Origin: Casuarina equisetifolia
Lineage: Eukaryota > Streptophyta > Magnoliopsida > Fagales > Casuarinaceae
DNA length: 64,000 bases
Direction: 5' to 3'
NCBI GenBank assembly: GCA_028551475.1
Contig: CM052356.1
Span: 30,717,884-30,781,883, forward strand
Shown one piece after another: positions 24,928 to 37,400 of this stretch; the stretch's first letter is position 1, and each line of letters begins with the position of its first letter. Both the position numbers and the translations under genes were made by a program. The notes beneath the pieces are model-generated. The model made no database searches, was not told the origin of the DNA, and was given only the letters and a program-made list of their open reading frames with translations.

Positions 24928-26675
24928 ATGGATCTTCAGCCGAAAGCTGAAGAACTTCATAGATGGCCAACGCCTTCTGAGGTAAAAACGAAAAAGAGAT
25001 CCATGCACGCATGCCCTTTTACATGAGTATATGTAAACAGACTCGTAGAAAATATGTATTAAATATATATTTAAGCAGGCACTTTGGAACTTCGAAGATG
25101 AATACATGCATATCAAAACACAGGCATTTTTCTCAAGCACTTACTTTTGTTTGAATTCAGGCCTTGGAAGAAATCAAAGCCATAGGGAGAATCTCAGGCC
25201 CGACGGCCATCACAGGCCTGCTTCTATACTCGAGGGCCATGATCTCCATGCTTTTTCTCGGGTATCTTGGAGAGCTTGAGCTCGCCGGAGGATCTCTCTC
25301 TATCGGCTTCGCCAACATCACCGGCTACTCAGTGATCTCCGGTCTGGCCATGGGAATGGAACCCATTTGTGGACAAGCTTATGGAGCAAAACAAAGGAAG
25401 CTTCTTGGTTTAACTTTGCAAAGGACAGTGCTTCTCCTCCTGTCCACCTCCATTCCCATCTCTTTCATGTGGCTAAACATGAAGAGGATCCTCTTGTGGT
25501 GCGGTCAAGACGAAGAAATATCATCCGTGGCCCATACTTTCATTCTCTTCTCCATTCCGGACCTCTTCTTCCTCTCACTTCTTCACCCTCTCAGAATCTA
25601 TCTCAGAACTCAGAGCATCACATTACCTTTAACTTGTTGTTCAGCAATCTCTGTTCTCCTTCATGTTCCGATAAATTTCCTTCTAGTGGTCCACTTCAAG
25701 ATGGGTATTGCTGGGGTGGCCATAGCAATGGTTTGGACCAATCTCAACCTCTTCCTCTTACTTTCTTCCTTCGTCTATTTCTCTGGTGTGTACAAGGACT
25801 CGTGGGTGTGTCCGAGCATGGATTGCCTCCGGGGATGGTCATCTTTGCTCGCCCTGGCAATTCCAACTTGTATCTCCGTTTGCCTTGAATGGTGGTGGTA
25901 CGAGTTCATGATAATGCTGTGTGGACTTCTTGTCAACCCGAAAGCGACCATTGCTTCCATGGGAATCCTTATTCAAACAACCTCTCTGGTCTACGTCTTC
26001 CCATCAGCTCTCAGTCTTGGAGTTTCCACAAGAGTCGGGAATGAATTAGGCGCAAACCGCCCAGCTAAAGCCAGAATCTCCATGATTGTCTCTCTCGTTT
26101 GTGCCGTCGGTTTAGGCCTCGCGGCCATGCTGTTCACAACCTTAATGAGACACCAATGGGGCCGGTTCTTCACAACCGACGCCGAAATTCTACAACTTAC
26201 TGCAACTGCATTGCCAGTGGCCGGCCTATGCGAGCTCGGAAACTGCCCACAAACCACCGGTTGCGGCGTTTTGCGTGGCAGCGCGAGGCCGACCATCGGA
26301 GCCAACATCAACTTGGGTTCTTTTTATCTGGTGGGTATGCCTGTGGCCATCCTCCTCGGGTTCGTCTTCAAAATAGGGTTCCCGGGGCTCTGGCTCGGTT
26401 TGCTTGCAGCACAGGCTTCCTGTGCCCTGCTCATGGTCTATGTTCTCTGCAACACCGACTGGATGGTTCAAGTAGTAAGAGCACGGGAACTCACACACAC
26501 TTCCCCGGCGTCTTCTTCGTTGCCCGTACCATCGTCGCCGGAGCCCATCACCGAGGAATCCGACAAGAAGGCCAATCTTGAAGAGATTCTAATCATCAAC
26601 GATGACTTTTCCAAGTCAGCCTCACTTGAAACCGACCCTCTTATATCTGCTCCTAGACATAATACCACGGATTAA
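24928..26675 (+). CDS. MATE efflux carrier (DETOXIFICATION, DTX48-50 type)
   Basis: Two exons, 24928-24981 and 25161-26675, with a 179-base GT-AG intron of phase 0. They give 522 residues. The first exon supplies 18 residues (MDLQPKAEELHRWPTPSE), which join to ALEEIKAIGRISGPTAITGL. A single-exon start at the TTG of 25164 would be wrong. Twelve membrane segments are expected. Family peptides seen are MISMLFLGYLGELELAGGSL, GLAMGMEPICGQAYGAK, SLGVSTRVGNELGANRP, TTGCGVLRGSARPTIGANIN and LGFVFKIGFPGLWLGL. The last 70 or so residues form a Ser-, Glu- and Asp-rich cytosolic tail. MATE carriers exchange protons or sodium for organic solutes. The nearest Arabidopsis group (DTX48-50) includes an abscisic acid exporter (DTX50) and plant-form regulators on endomembranes. 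The substrate here cannot be read from sequence. Confidence 0.95.
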
Positions 26676-29600
26676 TGGAGTTTTCACTTCCCCATTTTTT
26701 CCCCTACTGAGGAACGCATTTGAAAATTATTTAGTAGAGGCCCCAGCTCCCATCCCACTTGTACTTAGATTAAACCCTTTTCTTTCTCTTATTTTTATCT
26801 TCTTTTCAAAAGTTGTTGCATTAATAAGAACATTGTAGAAAAGAATCAAACCACTTCTGTATTACTTCTTCAAACCCACGTCCTGCGTTTGTGTGCTTAT
26901 GTCATGTCGATGTGCGTGCGTGCGTGTGTGTGTGTGTGCAGCGGTATGTGTGTGTCGAGAGAGATAAAGAGAAGGGAAGCGAGTTTAAGCTGTCGGTTGT
27001 TTTTGAGGCGTAGGAAGTGGAATCTCTGCCTTCCTTTCTTGTTGTTGTTTGCTTCTAAATTAGGCAAGCATCTTGACTGCTAAAAGAGGAAAAATTAGCA
27101 TAATACACTGTAAACTTCGCCTAAAACCCTCCCTACATCTTCGGCTATATGGATCACATGCAGAACTATTACCATATCCATCCAAAAGACAAATGAATAA
27201 ACTATCGAGGGATGATAAAACTAGAGGTAATGATAATCAGTACCGAAAGGGAAGGCCTTTGTCACCAAACTGTGTTAGATTCCTAGTGACATAATTTACA
27301 TACTGGCCCGAAAAAAGAACATACAAACAGTCGTTTTACACACGGAATGGTTGTATATGCAGAGGAAACAGTAAAGAAGGATAATAATTGGTACTAAGGA
27401 AAGTACCCACCGAAGAAGGTTGCTTTGGGCTGATGGGCCCTGCTGCGAACTGAACAAACAAAATCAAGCTATTATTGCCTGTGTCTACCTCTCAGATGAC
27501 AGGAGCAACAGTAGCACAGGCTCTGTTTTTGCAGTTCCCCACAACCCAGAAGTCCACACCCATTTGGTTTCGTAGAAAACCAACAGATAATAGGAAAAAA
27601 AAAAACAATGCAGTAAAAAGACAAGTTCATGCATATTCAGATGCAACAAAGTCTCCACAGAAGGTGATATGAAGGGGGTCCATTCTCATTTATTTGAGTC
27701 AGTGGTACACGTATGCCCATCTGATCTCAGTTTCTTTTCCTGCCCTCTAGTGCTTTTGGCCATTTTCACTTTCTCCATCACACTGTTCTGGTATTGTTCC
27801 GTTTCATAACATGTCTCTATAGTGGGTGCATAGGATTGCCAACATGAATAGTTCCCAGACTTTGTAGTGGGAATTAACATCATATATTTCCTTGTTTACG
27901 GGCATTGCATGGTGCCCACTTTTCATTGAGATCTTATGAACTCGTACCTTATTGGTTATTTACATTTTCATGGTATCTTTAGTTTCACACCCATCTTTTG
28001 AAAAACATGTCAAACTGTTGAAAAAATGCACCGATTCTTATAATAATAAACCATCCCCCTTGGCAAAGCTCAAAGCATCTTTTGGCGTAAAAGTTGACGA
28101 AATCAGCTTTCACGTAGACAAAAGTTGACAAAATCTTTTCTAATTATTAAAAATTGAATGATGTAAGTTTCATGTTGCCTCAATTTTGTTTAAATTTTTT
28201 TCCTTATTCTTAAATCTTTTTTAAGTAAGAATAAACTTTTTTAACATAATAATACAACAAAAATTCAAGTGCAGCATCTCTATGCATGTAGACAAATATT
28301 TTTATGACAAGTTTTTCTCAACACTCGGTGGTGAGGAACTTCAAGATAGAAATTAACTTTCTAAGACTTTACAATTTATATATTTGGATCATTTTTGGTG
28401 ATGATGTCGTACAAAAGTGAGTTAGGCTCCATGTAAAGTGCATGTCAAATTCATGTGTATTATCACAAAGAAATCCAATTTTTATTCATCCTTTTGAGTG
28501 TTGAATTGTGAAATTGCATACAAACAAAAACTTTTTAATAGCTCTTATTCTACGCTTACCTTAGAAGAAGAAGAAAAAGGAAGGGCGGAGATGCAATTTG
28601 CATATACATGTGAAATGAAAGCTGAAATGACACCTCCAAAATCCATTATGACTAAACTTTATTGATAATAACTTCGTGCCAAATATAAGCATGGCGGGTA
28701 GGATAGGCTACAGAGACTACCCAATTCACAAGAGATAGGGTCAATGCCATGAAGAATGCACTGTCTCTGAATCAGCCCTATGATTCTGACACTACATGGA
28801 ATACCTTTACTCTTTTTTATTTTATCTCTTTTGTTTTCTCAATGTCAGCTCCACCGATCCCATGCAATCACTTTTCTTGATGAGATTGCTACCAAACAAG
28901 TTAGACGTCCGTAGATTACAGAAATAGAAACAATTATATCATTCAAAAATGATGTCTTATCACTTTAATAAAGGAATTCAATGATCTTTTTAACTTTTAT
29001 TCCTTGTTTTCCTTTAATGTGGCTAAATGTTCATTTTTTTTCATGGCAAAAGACCCCTACGGAAGCATGCATGCGCTACAGGTGGATAAGGTGGCAAAAA
29101 TTGCTCAAGTCACTATAGCTAGCAGGTCCTTGCCATTAAAATGAGTTGTCTCTGAATCACGCCTAGCACATGTGATGAACATTCGTTTTTTTACCTTTAT
29201 TTATTTAATGTTTTTGAGTGGGGACATTAACATCACAAATAAATTTTTCTATAATTTATATACATCCTAGTGTAGCCTACTAGCCTGGCTGGAGTGGTCA
29301 GCATATGGCTGCACTAATGCACCTCTAAGGTTGGTAAAGAGGGGTGTCCCTAGAGTGGCAGGGAAGAGGACCCATAACTTTCTTCCAAGCTTGCGACTGT
29401 CCTAACAAGGCTTCTGTATCAAACTTCGTCCTGGTTGGAGAATAACTGGGGACCCTATTATTGATGCCTCCACTGTCACTCAGGCTTTTTCTAGGAAATT
29501 CTATCTACGCAAATCCTTAACCATCATTTGTTAGGCTACTAGAAACTTAGGTCTCTTTTGTTTGTACCCAAATCTTTAGTACTTTATCATTAGGTTCGAC

Positions 29601-31410
29601 ATCCATTTTCAATGTCTCTTTGCTTAACCGAGAAAAAAAAAATCCTTCACATATTAAAAAGATTTTAATTCTTTTTCTTATTAGTATTTACTATTTTGAA
29701 TTTGTCTTTGTCTTTTAGGTAAATGTTTGGAAAATCTAAAATAATTGTTGAAGTTACCACATTATTGAAGCATTGTACTAGGACATTTTTATTTCTAGAA
29801 GTCTTGATATTAATTTTTGTTAAAAGGCAATATTGAGTATGTCTTATCTTGCTTAAATATTTTTTAAAGGAAAGAAGTGAACTTTCTAATTTGATATCAA
29901 GACTTAGATTTTAAGCAAGACTCCTCTTTACTTTGGGATTAAGGTCTTGTGAAAAATATTTTGTCATGTTTAGGATCATGTTAAGAATCTTATTGAGAGT
30001 ATCTTATATTGTTTAAATTTTATTTAAAAGATTCTTTAACATAGAATAAATTTCATTTGTTTGCAAATTGGTTTTAAGTGTGAAAGCAAGGCTTCTAATA
30101 ATTTTTTTTATCTCAAATATGATCTCATTGGGTCATATATTTCTATAAGAAAATTTGAACCATTTGATTAATAAACAGTCATGGCAGAGTTACTCCACTT
30201 TTATCCCACGAATGACTAAGGGCCATTTTCATGATGGAGTATCATAATATACCCAACATATGCGCTCAACTATCACGAAATTACTAAGAAACATGCCTAC
30301 ATTTTCAACGACAGAACACTAGTTATTAGTATCATATTCGTTACTTCAAAATTTGCCATGAATTGAACCTACATCACGTCGCGTCTTGTCGTGTCGTGAA
30401 TTGGCTAAAATACCATTCTTAGGTTTTGCTTTTTTGTTTGTAATTCTTGTACTTTGTGAATCAAAAGTAGAGGAGAAGATATTTTGTCCATCTCTAGCTA
30501 GGCCGAAAAGAAGGAGACCTCTGAAAAGCCTGGCCTGTAATTTCAACGTACCAAATTACCAATTCATATAATGTGCTGCCTACTTTATTCACATATGACA
30601 AGACATGTTAGATGGGTGACTGAACATCACTTACATGATACATCATTGCTACATTAATGATCACCAACCATTACACTCCCAACAAGAGAAATCTCACAAA
30701 TAGTTAATTTGATAAAAACTTATAGATTTTAACAATTGCATGTACCTAATCTTTTTTTTTAAGTTAATAAACTATATATGTAATAGTTATCACTACAAAC
30801 AGGTTAGAGGTTAATATTCTTATGATTTAAATCTACAAACATGCTGAATAAATAGGTTTTGCATATGCCTAAGAGAAATAGGTTTATCTTATCTCCAATC
30901 AAGTGTCTTGTTGTTTCCATTTTCTCATGCTATCTGATCATTCACTTTAAAAACGTCAAACCCTAATCTTATGACATAAAATCCGATAAACTAATGCAAA
31001 GTTACTTATCTTATCTCTAATAAAATATATCTTATTGTCTCCCTTTGTTTATGTTATCTATGCATTCACTTCCTGACTAAGAAACTTACTCCTGCAAAGG
31101 GCAAGTGATATCATTAAAAGTAAAAACCGTAAGTGGAATTAGATGGCTAAACTTGGTACAAGTTACAACACGTGTTTTAGTGGATGGAATTTGTCAAATA
31201 TTAAACAAAAAAAAGTGTAAACCCAATGTGCCTAGTATATGACGAAGCATCATGATGAACAAGCATTTGGGTCCGACGATAAACCTGAAAAGAAAGAAAA
31301 TTGTTATCTTATGGGAAGGGGAATCTCCTCACAGTGGTTCCTATCATGGGATATATATCTATCAGTCTGGAACTCAGTGTCCAGCACATCCCTTTTAAAC
31401 ATGGAATCGA
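26676..31410. other. Long intergenic stretch, first part
   Basis: About 200 bases of probable MATE 3' untranslated sequence, then AT-rich DNA. A GT microsatellite lies at 26911-26939. 27070-27880 is somewhat richer in GC, with frames on both strands that match nothing. 29275-29640 is also GC-richer and ends in a short poly-A run (29632-29641), which could be the 3' end of an old non-LTR element. The rest is AT-rich with repeated TGATATCAAG-like fragments. No gene is supported. Confidence 0.5.
26911..26939. repeat. GT microsatellite
   Basis: TGCG units followed by about eight GT units, just beyond the MATE gene. Confidence 0.9.
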
Positions 31411-31422
31411 ATCAATTCCTGC

Positions 31423-31489
31423 CACGTGTGATAAGAGACATATATCCAACATCTTATTCAGCTAGTGGCCATAGAGGAATCGGCACGTG
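31423..31489. promoter_or_regulatory. G-box / I-box / G-box cluster (light-promoter-like)
   Basis: A CACGTG G-box (31423-31428) is followed two bases later by GATAAG (31430-31435, an I-box core). Next come a CTTATT half-match (about 31453) and a second G-box in the context GGCACGTGGC (31484-31489). G-boxes paired with I-boxes are the known light-responsive module of rbcS and Lhc promoters. I find no photosynthesis gene within several kilobases on either side, so the cluster is either chance, a remnant, or belongs to an unseen transcript. Confidence 0.35.
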
Positions 31490-34400
31490 GCTCGCATCTG
31501 AATCCACTTTCCTTAAACTAATAGTCCACCCATGGCATCATTAGCAAAACGGAACAACATAAGCAATCAAACCGCCCCATTGGTGGGTTTAGTGGTCGAG
31601 TTTATGCGCCAAAGTTCAACCAAAAGTGACCATAAAGAAGATAAACAAAGGGTTTGTAAAGCAAAAGAAACTCCTTAACAAGTTGAATATGAATTCTTTA
31701 AGAGGATACTTAGAAGTTTTGCCAGAAAGATGGCCTAAATCTGGCAATTGCATATATGCTGCTTTCTCTCCATGGGTCATTTCAGAAACCACGTCTCTTT
31801 GTGTCTCTGCCTTTGGCTTTGAGTGGCCTTTATCTTCTTGGGAATGAGTGATGGGAGCTGTGGACAGTGGCCACTACCGACTACCGAGCTTTTACCATAA
31901 CAAGTGTTGAGGATCTTCTTCTCTCGGAAAAGGGAAGCTCTTTCTTTCTGCCAACAACCCCCACAGACATTGTTATTCCACCACTTGCCGAAAGTCACTC
32001 TTACTCTTATTTTAAGCATGAATTGCCTGAAATAGTGGGTCTTGTATGCCATGTTAATGCTTTCAACAGGCAAAGTCCTTGGGGTCTTTTGCGCGTGTAT
32101 CTCCTCTATGCACTTGCTGTCTTTAATGACTTCTAACGTGATCCTTTTACACTGCCAAGGTGGTTAGTTTTCGGATAGCAGCACCATTTTCGCAATACAA
32201 ATTCATGGGCATATCTTATTATAAATTATTGTTAGGTACATAGTCAAAATTAATATTAAATACTAACTGGTATCTTTCAATTAGGGTTTTTTTCTTTTTC
32301 TTTTTGTGTTTATTATGTTTACATTTGCTACAAATCCGTAGTAATATTTCCTTTTCCGCTTTGTCCAGCAGAATCAAGCCGTGGTTATCCGTCTCCAAAC
32401 CAAGGTGAGTTTGTGGAGAATACTGACATTCGATCACACTCAAAGGGAGGGACCGCGATGTTGTGGCTCGACATTCCTGATTCAAAAAGTTAAAAAAAAG
32501 TTGCGATGCTCGCGTGCCACAGGCTAGCATGCCGTGCTGACCGAAAGAACTCCAGTTCAAAGAAGGATCACGTACAATTCAAAGATGCCAATCTTGTGTC
32601 ATTCCTAGAGTCACACAGCAAGACAGCAGTGCCGTACTGGCTTTCCGAGGGGTCCCCGAGTTGTTGCATGGCAGCAATGTTGGACCAATTCTTTACTTCA
32701 CGGGCGCACTCTCTCAGGCCCCTACACGTTCCAGGGCTCCTTTAGGGCCTGTCCTTGGTGGGGGCACTGGTACCGGGCAAGGGGACCATCGTTACCATTC
32801 GTGGACGGCGTTTCTTCTCCTCTTTTAAGACCATGAAGGTTTAACAACTTTAAGGCTAAAATCCTGTCTCAATTGATAGAAGATGGTTCATGTTGCTTTG
32901 AAAATGGAAAGCTCATTCCTCTGTCGATTTAAGAATATGGGAATGGAAGTTTAGATGTGTTAAATATTTGTCACTTTGATATTATGTTAAAAAATTATTT
33001 CCGATTTATAATAGAGAAGAACACCTTCATGCGTATGAAATGCATGTCAATACCTTAATGATCTGCAAGCTTTTCACACCGTTCTTGACCTACCCAACAG
33101 AATTTTTTAACAAAAGGAGCCAATGAACGTGGACAAGATCATCTGAGCTGGCCATGATAGACCATGGGCCACACACTTTTGCCACCAAGGTGGTTTAAGA
33201 ATCCGGGAAAATCGACAGGTTGTTTGTTTCCCCCGAAAGCACGAGACCCAACAGTCCAGAGGTTTTCTTCAGAATACGTGGACGATAGGACTGTGTTTAA
33301 TGGTGGTCGAAGGAGAGTATCTTGGCTTGCTTTGATAGAGAAAGAAGCAAGTAAATGACTTCAAGCCCCCCGACGGACGTGGTATTGGCATCTTGTTTTG
33401 CTTTGGGTGCTTAGTGTTTGACCATTTCCATTTGTTTTTGCTGCTTGACTTTCTTGCTTCGTTGGCCTGCTACAGAATTCCAGCATTCTTAATGGACAGC
33501 CAACTAATGATCGTGCGGGAGAGAAAGTTGGAAAAGCAAGTCCAAGAAGTGATGAACACCATGGACTTCTAAGCAAAGGTGGTAGCATAGCTTCATTGGA
33601 TAACGTTTCTTTTTTGGTGGGATATGGAAAGCTCGAATCCAAGGCCAACATGGATTTTGCATCAGCCATTTAGCATGCTCGACAATGATGAACCTTTTAG
33701 GCCAGTCAAAGGTGGTCGGATTTTCAAAAACTCAAGCAAAAAGGCACAAAGGGACACGGGTTTGGGCCTGAAACCATATCATATTCAGCAATTCGAGACA
33801 CGGAAGCATGCCATTGGCAGTTGTTTTGGTAGACAAGTGCAGGAGAAATCTGTGGTTCCGTTTCAACGACAACATCCACACGCTCAAACATGTTTGAAAA
33901 TCACCTTTTTGTTGCTTTCAAGCAATGTTTTAATCAAGATCTTCGCCTACATTAGTCTTCCCCTTGAACACTACGCAACCTTATGTAATTCGATTACTAT
34001 TGCCAAAGATCAACACTAAGACTTGCCGAGAGATTTTAACTACATAATCAATCTGTCAACGGGCATGTACCTTAGTTAGTAGTTCATATCAAACTCTCTA
34101 TCTAAGATTAACCAATGTTAATACCCACAAAATTCATACTAAGGTGACGTGGTCTAGCAATCCTATGCAAAAATCTATGTCAATTGTTGTTTCTTTCCAA
34201 TATCTAAAAGCACTACTTGATAGGTATAGAGGTCTTGAATTCAACTAGTGAAAAAGGAAGAGTACCTTTAATGAAAGGGATAGATAGAGATTTTTCTTCT
34301 CTGACCATTGACGGCCAAAACCTCATAGACATTGCTACATAGTAATCCTTATAGTGATTGTTTTTTGAGGACCCAATTTTGTTTCTTGACATATAAGCAA

Positions 34401-37400
34401 TACCTATAACACTTCACATCTTCAAAAGAATTTAGTACATGTCCCACATTGTTCATATTCTGACCCATGAAAATGTCTGAGCAATTCTTCTGTGCACTAT
34501 GATTATCAATGGTGAAAGTCCGACTGTGCTTCTCTTTAGGCTTATCCTTTGAGCACCATGTTTGGTGCTCGTCTTGGCGAAAAGCTTATTGGGCTCCGGA
34601 AAGCAGAATGGACCATGTTTGGTGCTGAACGTGGACCAGATGAGCCCGTACCTGACCTGTCATAACTGGACCCTTTTCTGGGTGGAAACTTCGCTGGATT
34701 TCCATCCATTCCCTGCTTGATAATATAAAGCCATTCTCCATGGAAGCCATGACAAGATTCACGGAATGGGAAGGTGTTCTTTCTGAATCAAAGGTTGCTG
34801 GGCGCCACCGCTACCCCATCGATGAGCTGCACCAGATGAATCTTCTCTTTTTCTTTACAAGGAAGAAAAATGGACTTACTTGCTTCTGAGTATAAGATAA
34901 AGTACTTACCTAATTCATGATAGCATAAACACGATATCATGTCAATTTGCTAGTACCTCAGTAGATTTATTAACAACTTAAGGACTTTTTTGCATGAGAG
35001 ATCTCAAGTGTGACATCATTCCCCATACTCTCTTTGTCTAACTTAAAAAAGAACAAAAAATGACACTAAATAGTGTGTAGTAAACAAAAAAGTACTTTTA
35101 ACATATAAAAGCAATACATTTGATGTATCATTTAAACTCACAATGTCCACATATACTTCTATCCAAAACTTCTGTTTGTTAAAATTAGTATTTTAATTCT
35201 TAATCCGTGTTCTAACACTTTAAACTGATTGAAACAAGTTTACATTCCATGTTCTTAGGTGTGTGTTCTGCTAAAGAATATTTTATGCTGATAGCTCATT
35301 CAAAGGTAAAGAAGTTCGGCCCATCAATGCCGTCCGTGAGAATCAGATTTGGCTTCCTGGGCGTGGAACAAAGGTGAGTTGAAGTTTGGAAGCCCATATG
35401 CTGCAGGAATCATGGCATTGGCTGGCCAAGTGCTTCACTTGCCATTGGTGCAAGTTGGTGCGGCTTGCCTTACACCCACGGTTGTTAGGCTGTCCAGCAA
35501 GGTAAACACCAAATAATTGCTTTTGTCACAGTAACCTTTTTTGGATTTTATAGTTGATCATATATTATTAATGCATAACACACTTATGGTTATTGGCATA
35601 AGAATTTACCACAAAGATTACAAACTGAAGTCTCTTTTTTTCTTTTTCTTTTTATTTTATTTAAGTATGAGAATGAGATAATTTAGGAGATTTATTGAAA
35701 GATGACAAGGTTCGAATTCCAGCCTCTTATGTGGTAGAACCCTTAGATGCTATTGAGCCGCTAAGGTTTGAATACAAGTTAAAGTCTCATAACCTTGATC
35801 CCATATCTTATATGTCAATTATAATGTGAATAGAATTCTATCTATTTAAATTATGTTCAAAAAATTTATTTAAAATGAAATATATATCCCTCTTTATAAG
35901 TTTTTTTAAAAAATAATTATAAACTTTATAATACAATATTTGGTCACTTGTCTTTCCAAAAGTCAGTATATCCCATGACAAGGAGGATTGTTGCTCATCG
36001 AGAAATATACCCCTGCCGACAAACATTTGCTTTCGTGAACTTAGTCAAAATGGGTGGGCTAATTTTGCTACCGCCTATAATTAACAAATTGCAACATTAT
36101 TTTAGTTGTTGTTTCTTCACGTGTACAGACACTTGATTTTGACGTTGAATAATTATATAATTCACAAGCACTTTTCTGATCAACTCATTCCCAGGTCTCT
36201 TCTTTTCTTGGACGGCATGTGTAATCCTTCTCAATGTATTCTAGCTCCATTTGGGTCTTTCACAACACTTACCCCTAAGGCGGCTCTTCTACAACCGTAA
36301 GAGGTCGCCATAAGTGGGCTTTTCTACAACAGCCTTGTTCTTTTCCTTTTTAGCTTTTTCTTATTTTTTATTTCTTATTTCTTATTTTAGGTCTTGCAAG
36401 TATTATGGTAGTTAAGTGTGTTGCATGTAGACAAAAAATTTCATGTCAAACCCTTGGCCAGTGAGTCCACCTAGTTAGGGGTTTGAATTTTTCACACCTC
36501 TCTGTGTGCATGAGTTAAAAAAAAATTAAGAAATATATTATAATTTTTGTTTATATGATAATAGTTTCTACCAATTATTATGTTAGCTTTTTGGTTTGAT
36601 GATATATCTTTTGGTATAGTATTGAAGTTCAAATCCTTCTTAGTATTCCTATGGAGTTTCTATTGGTCGAACATATGCATTGTTCACATAATGTGCCACA
36701 ATAATAATTTAATAATTTGACCATTATGATGAAAGAGCATATTACAATATAAATAATAAGTTTACATTGTTAAATAATATTTATAATTCATGCGTGTATG
36801 GAAATGAATTTTGTCAATTTTTAAATTAGTATTTTGGTTTAACAGTAGGCCTCTTGACATTATATATCTTTTAATAGTTGAAAATGAATTAGATGACTCT
36901 CAAAGATATTCAATTTGTGTGAATACTTTTACTAGGTTATTTCTAGTGTCTTGTATAATTGGTCCCTACATCTATTTGAAAGATGTTCAATATATGTAAG
37001 TACTCCCACTAGGTTCTTCGTACGGTCTTTTATGATTGGTCCCCTACACCTATTCGAAAAAATTTCAAAGACAACTCCTTACCGCCAACTCCTATTTTCT
37101 TATCCAAGTGGTTCAAGATTCTCTTATTGAGTGTTAAAAGTAGCATCAATTTTTTTACAATATTGAAATCTTATTTGAAAATTTTCTTTAAAAAAATTAA
37201 ATACTTTTTAAAATAGTTTTAATTAAAAAATTACTTTTTAACATAAAATTATAATCTAAGCTTAAGAGATAACATTCCTTGTACATAAAGGTTTGCAGCC
37301 ATAGTAATTTGTAAAGGGATTTATTATCCTTGGCACAAAGTCTACAAACAGCATTGGTTGTGACATGAGGCGTAAATTATCTTATATTAATTTTATTTTA

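Noticed and set aside
25164-26675. MATE protein as a single-exon frame starting at TTG 25164
   Set aside because: A clean phase-0 GT-AG intron joins this frame to an ATG exon at 24928-24981. The join gives the family-typical sequence TPSE-ALEEIK.
33624-34019. 131-residue plus-strand frame, the longest in the intergenic desert
   Set aside because: No domain, no membrane pattern and no known family. A frame of similar length runs on the other strand nearby (33361-33669), as expected of GC-richer non-coding DNA.
35701-35760. tRNA-like B box (GGTTCGAATTCC)
   Set aside because: No matching A box or cloverleaf could be built around it. No tRNA gene was found anywhere in the window.
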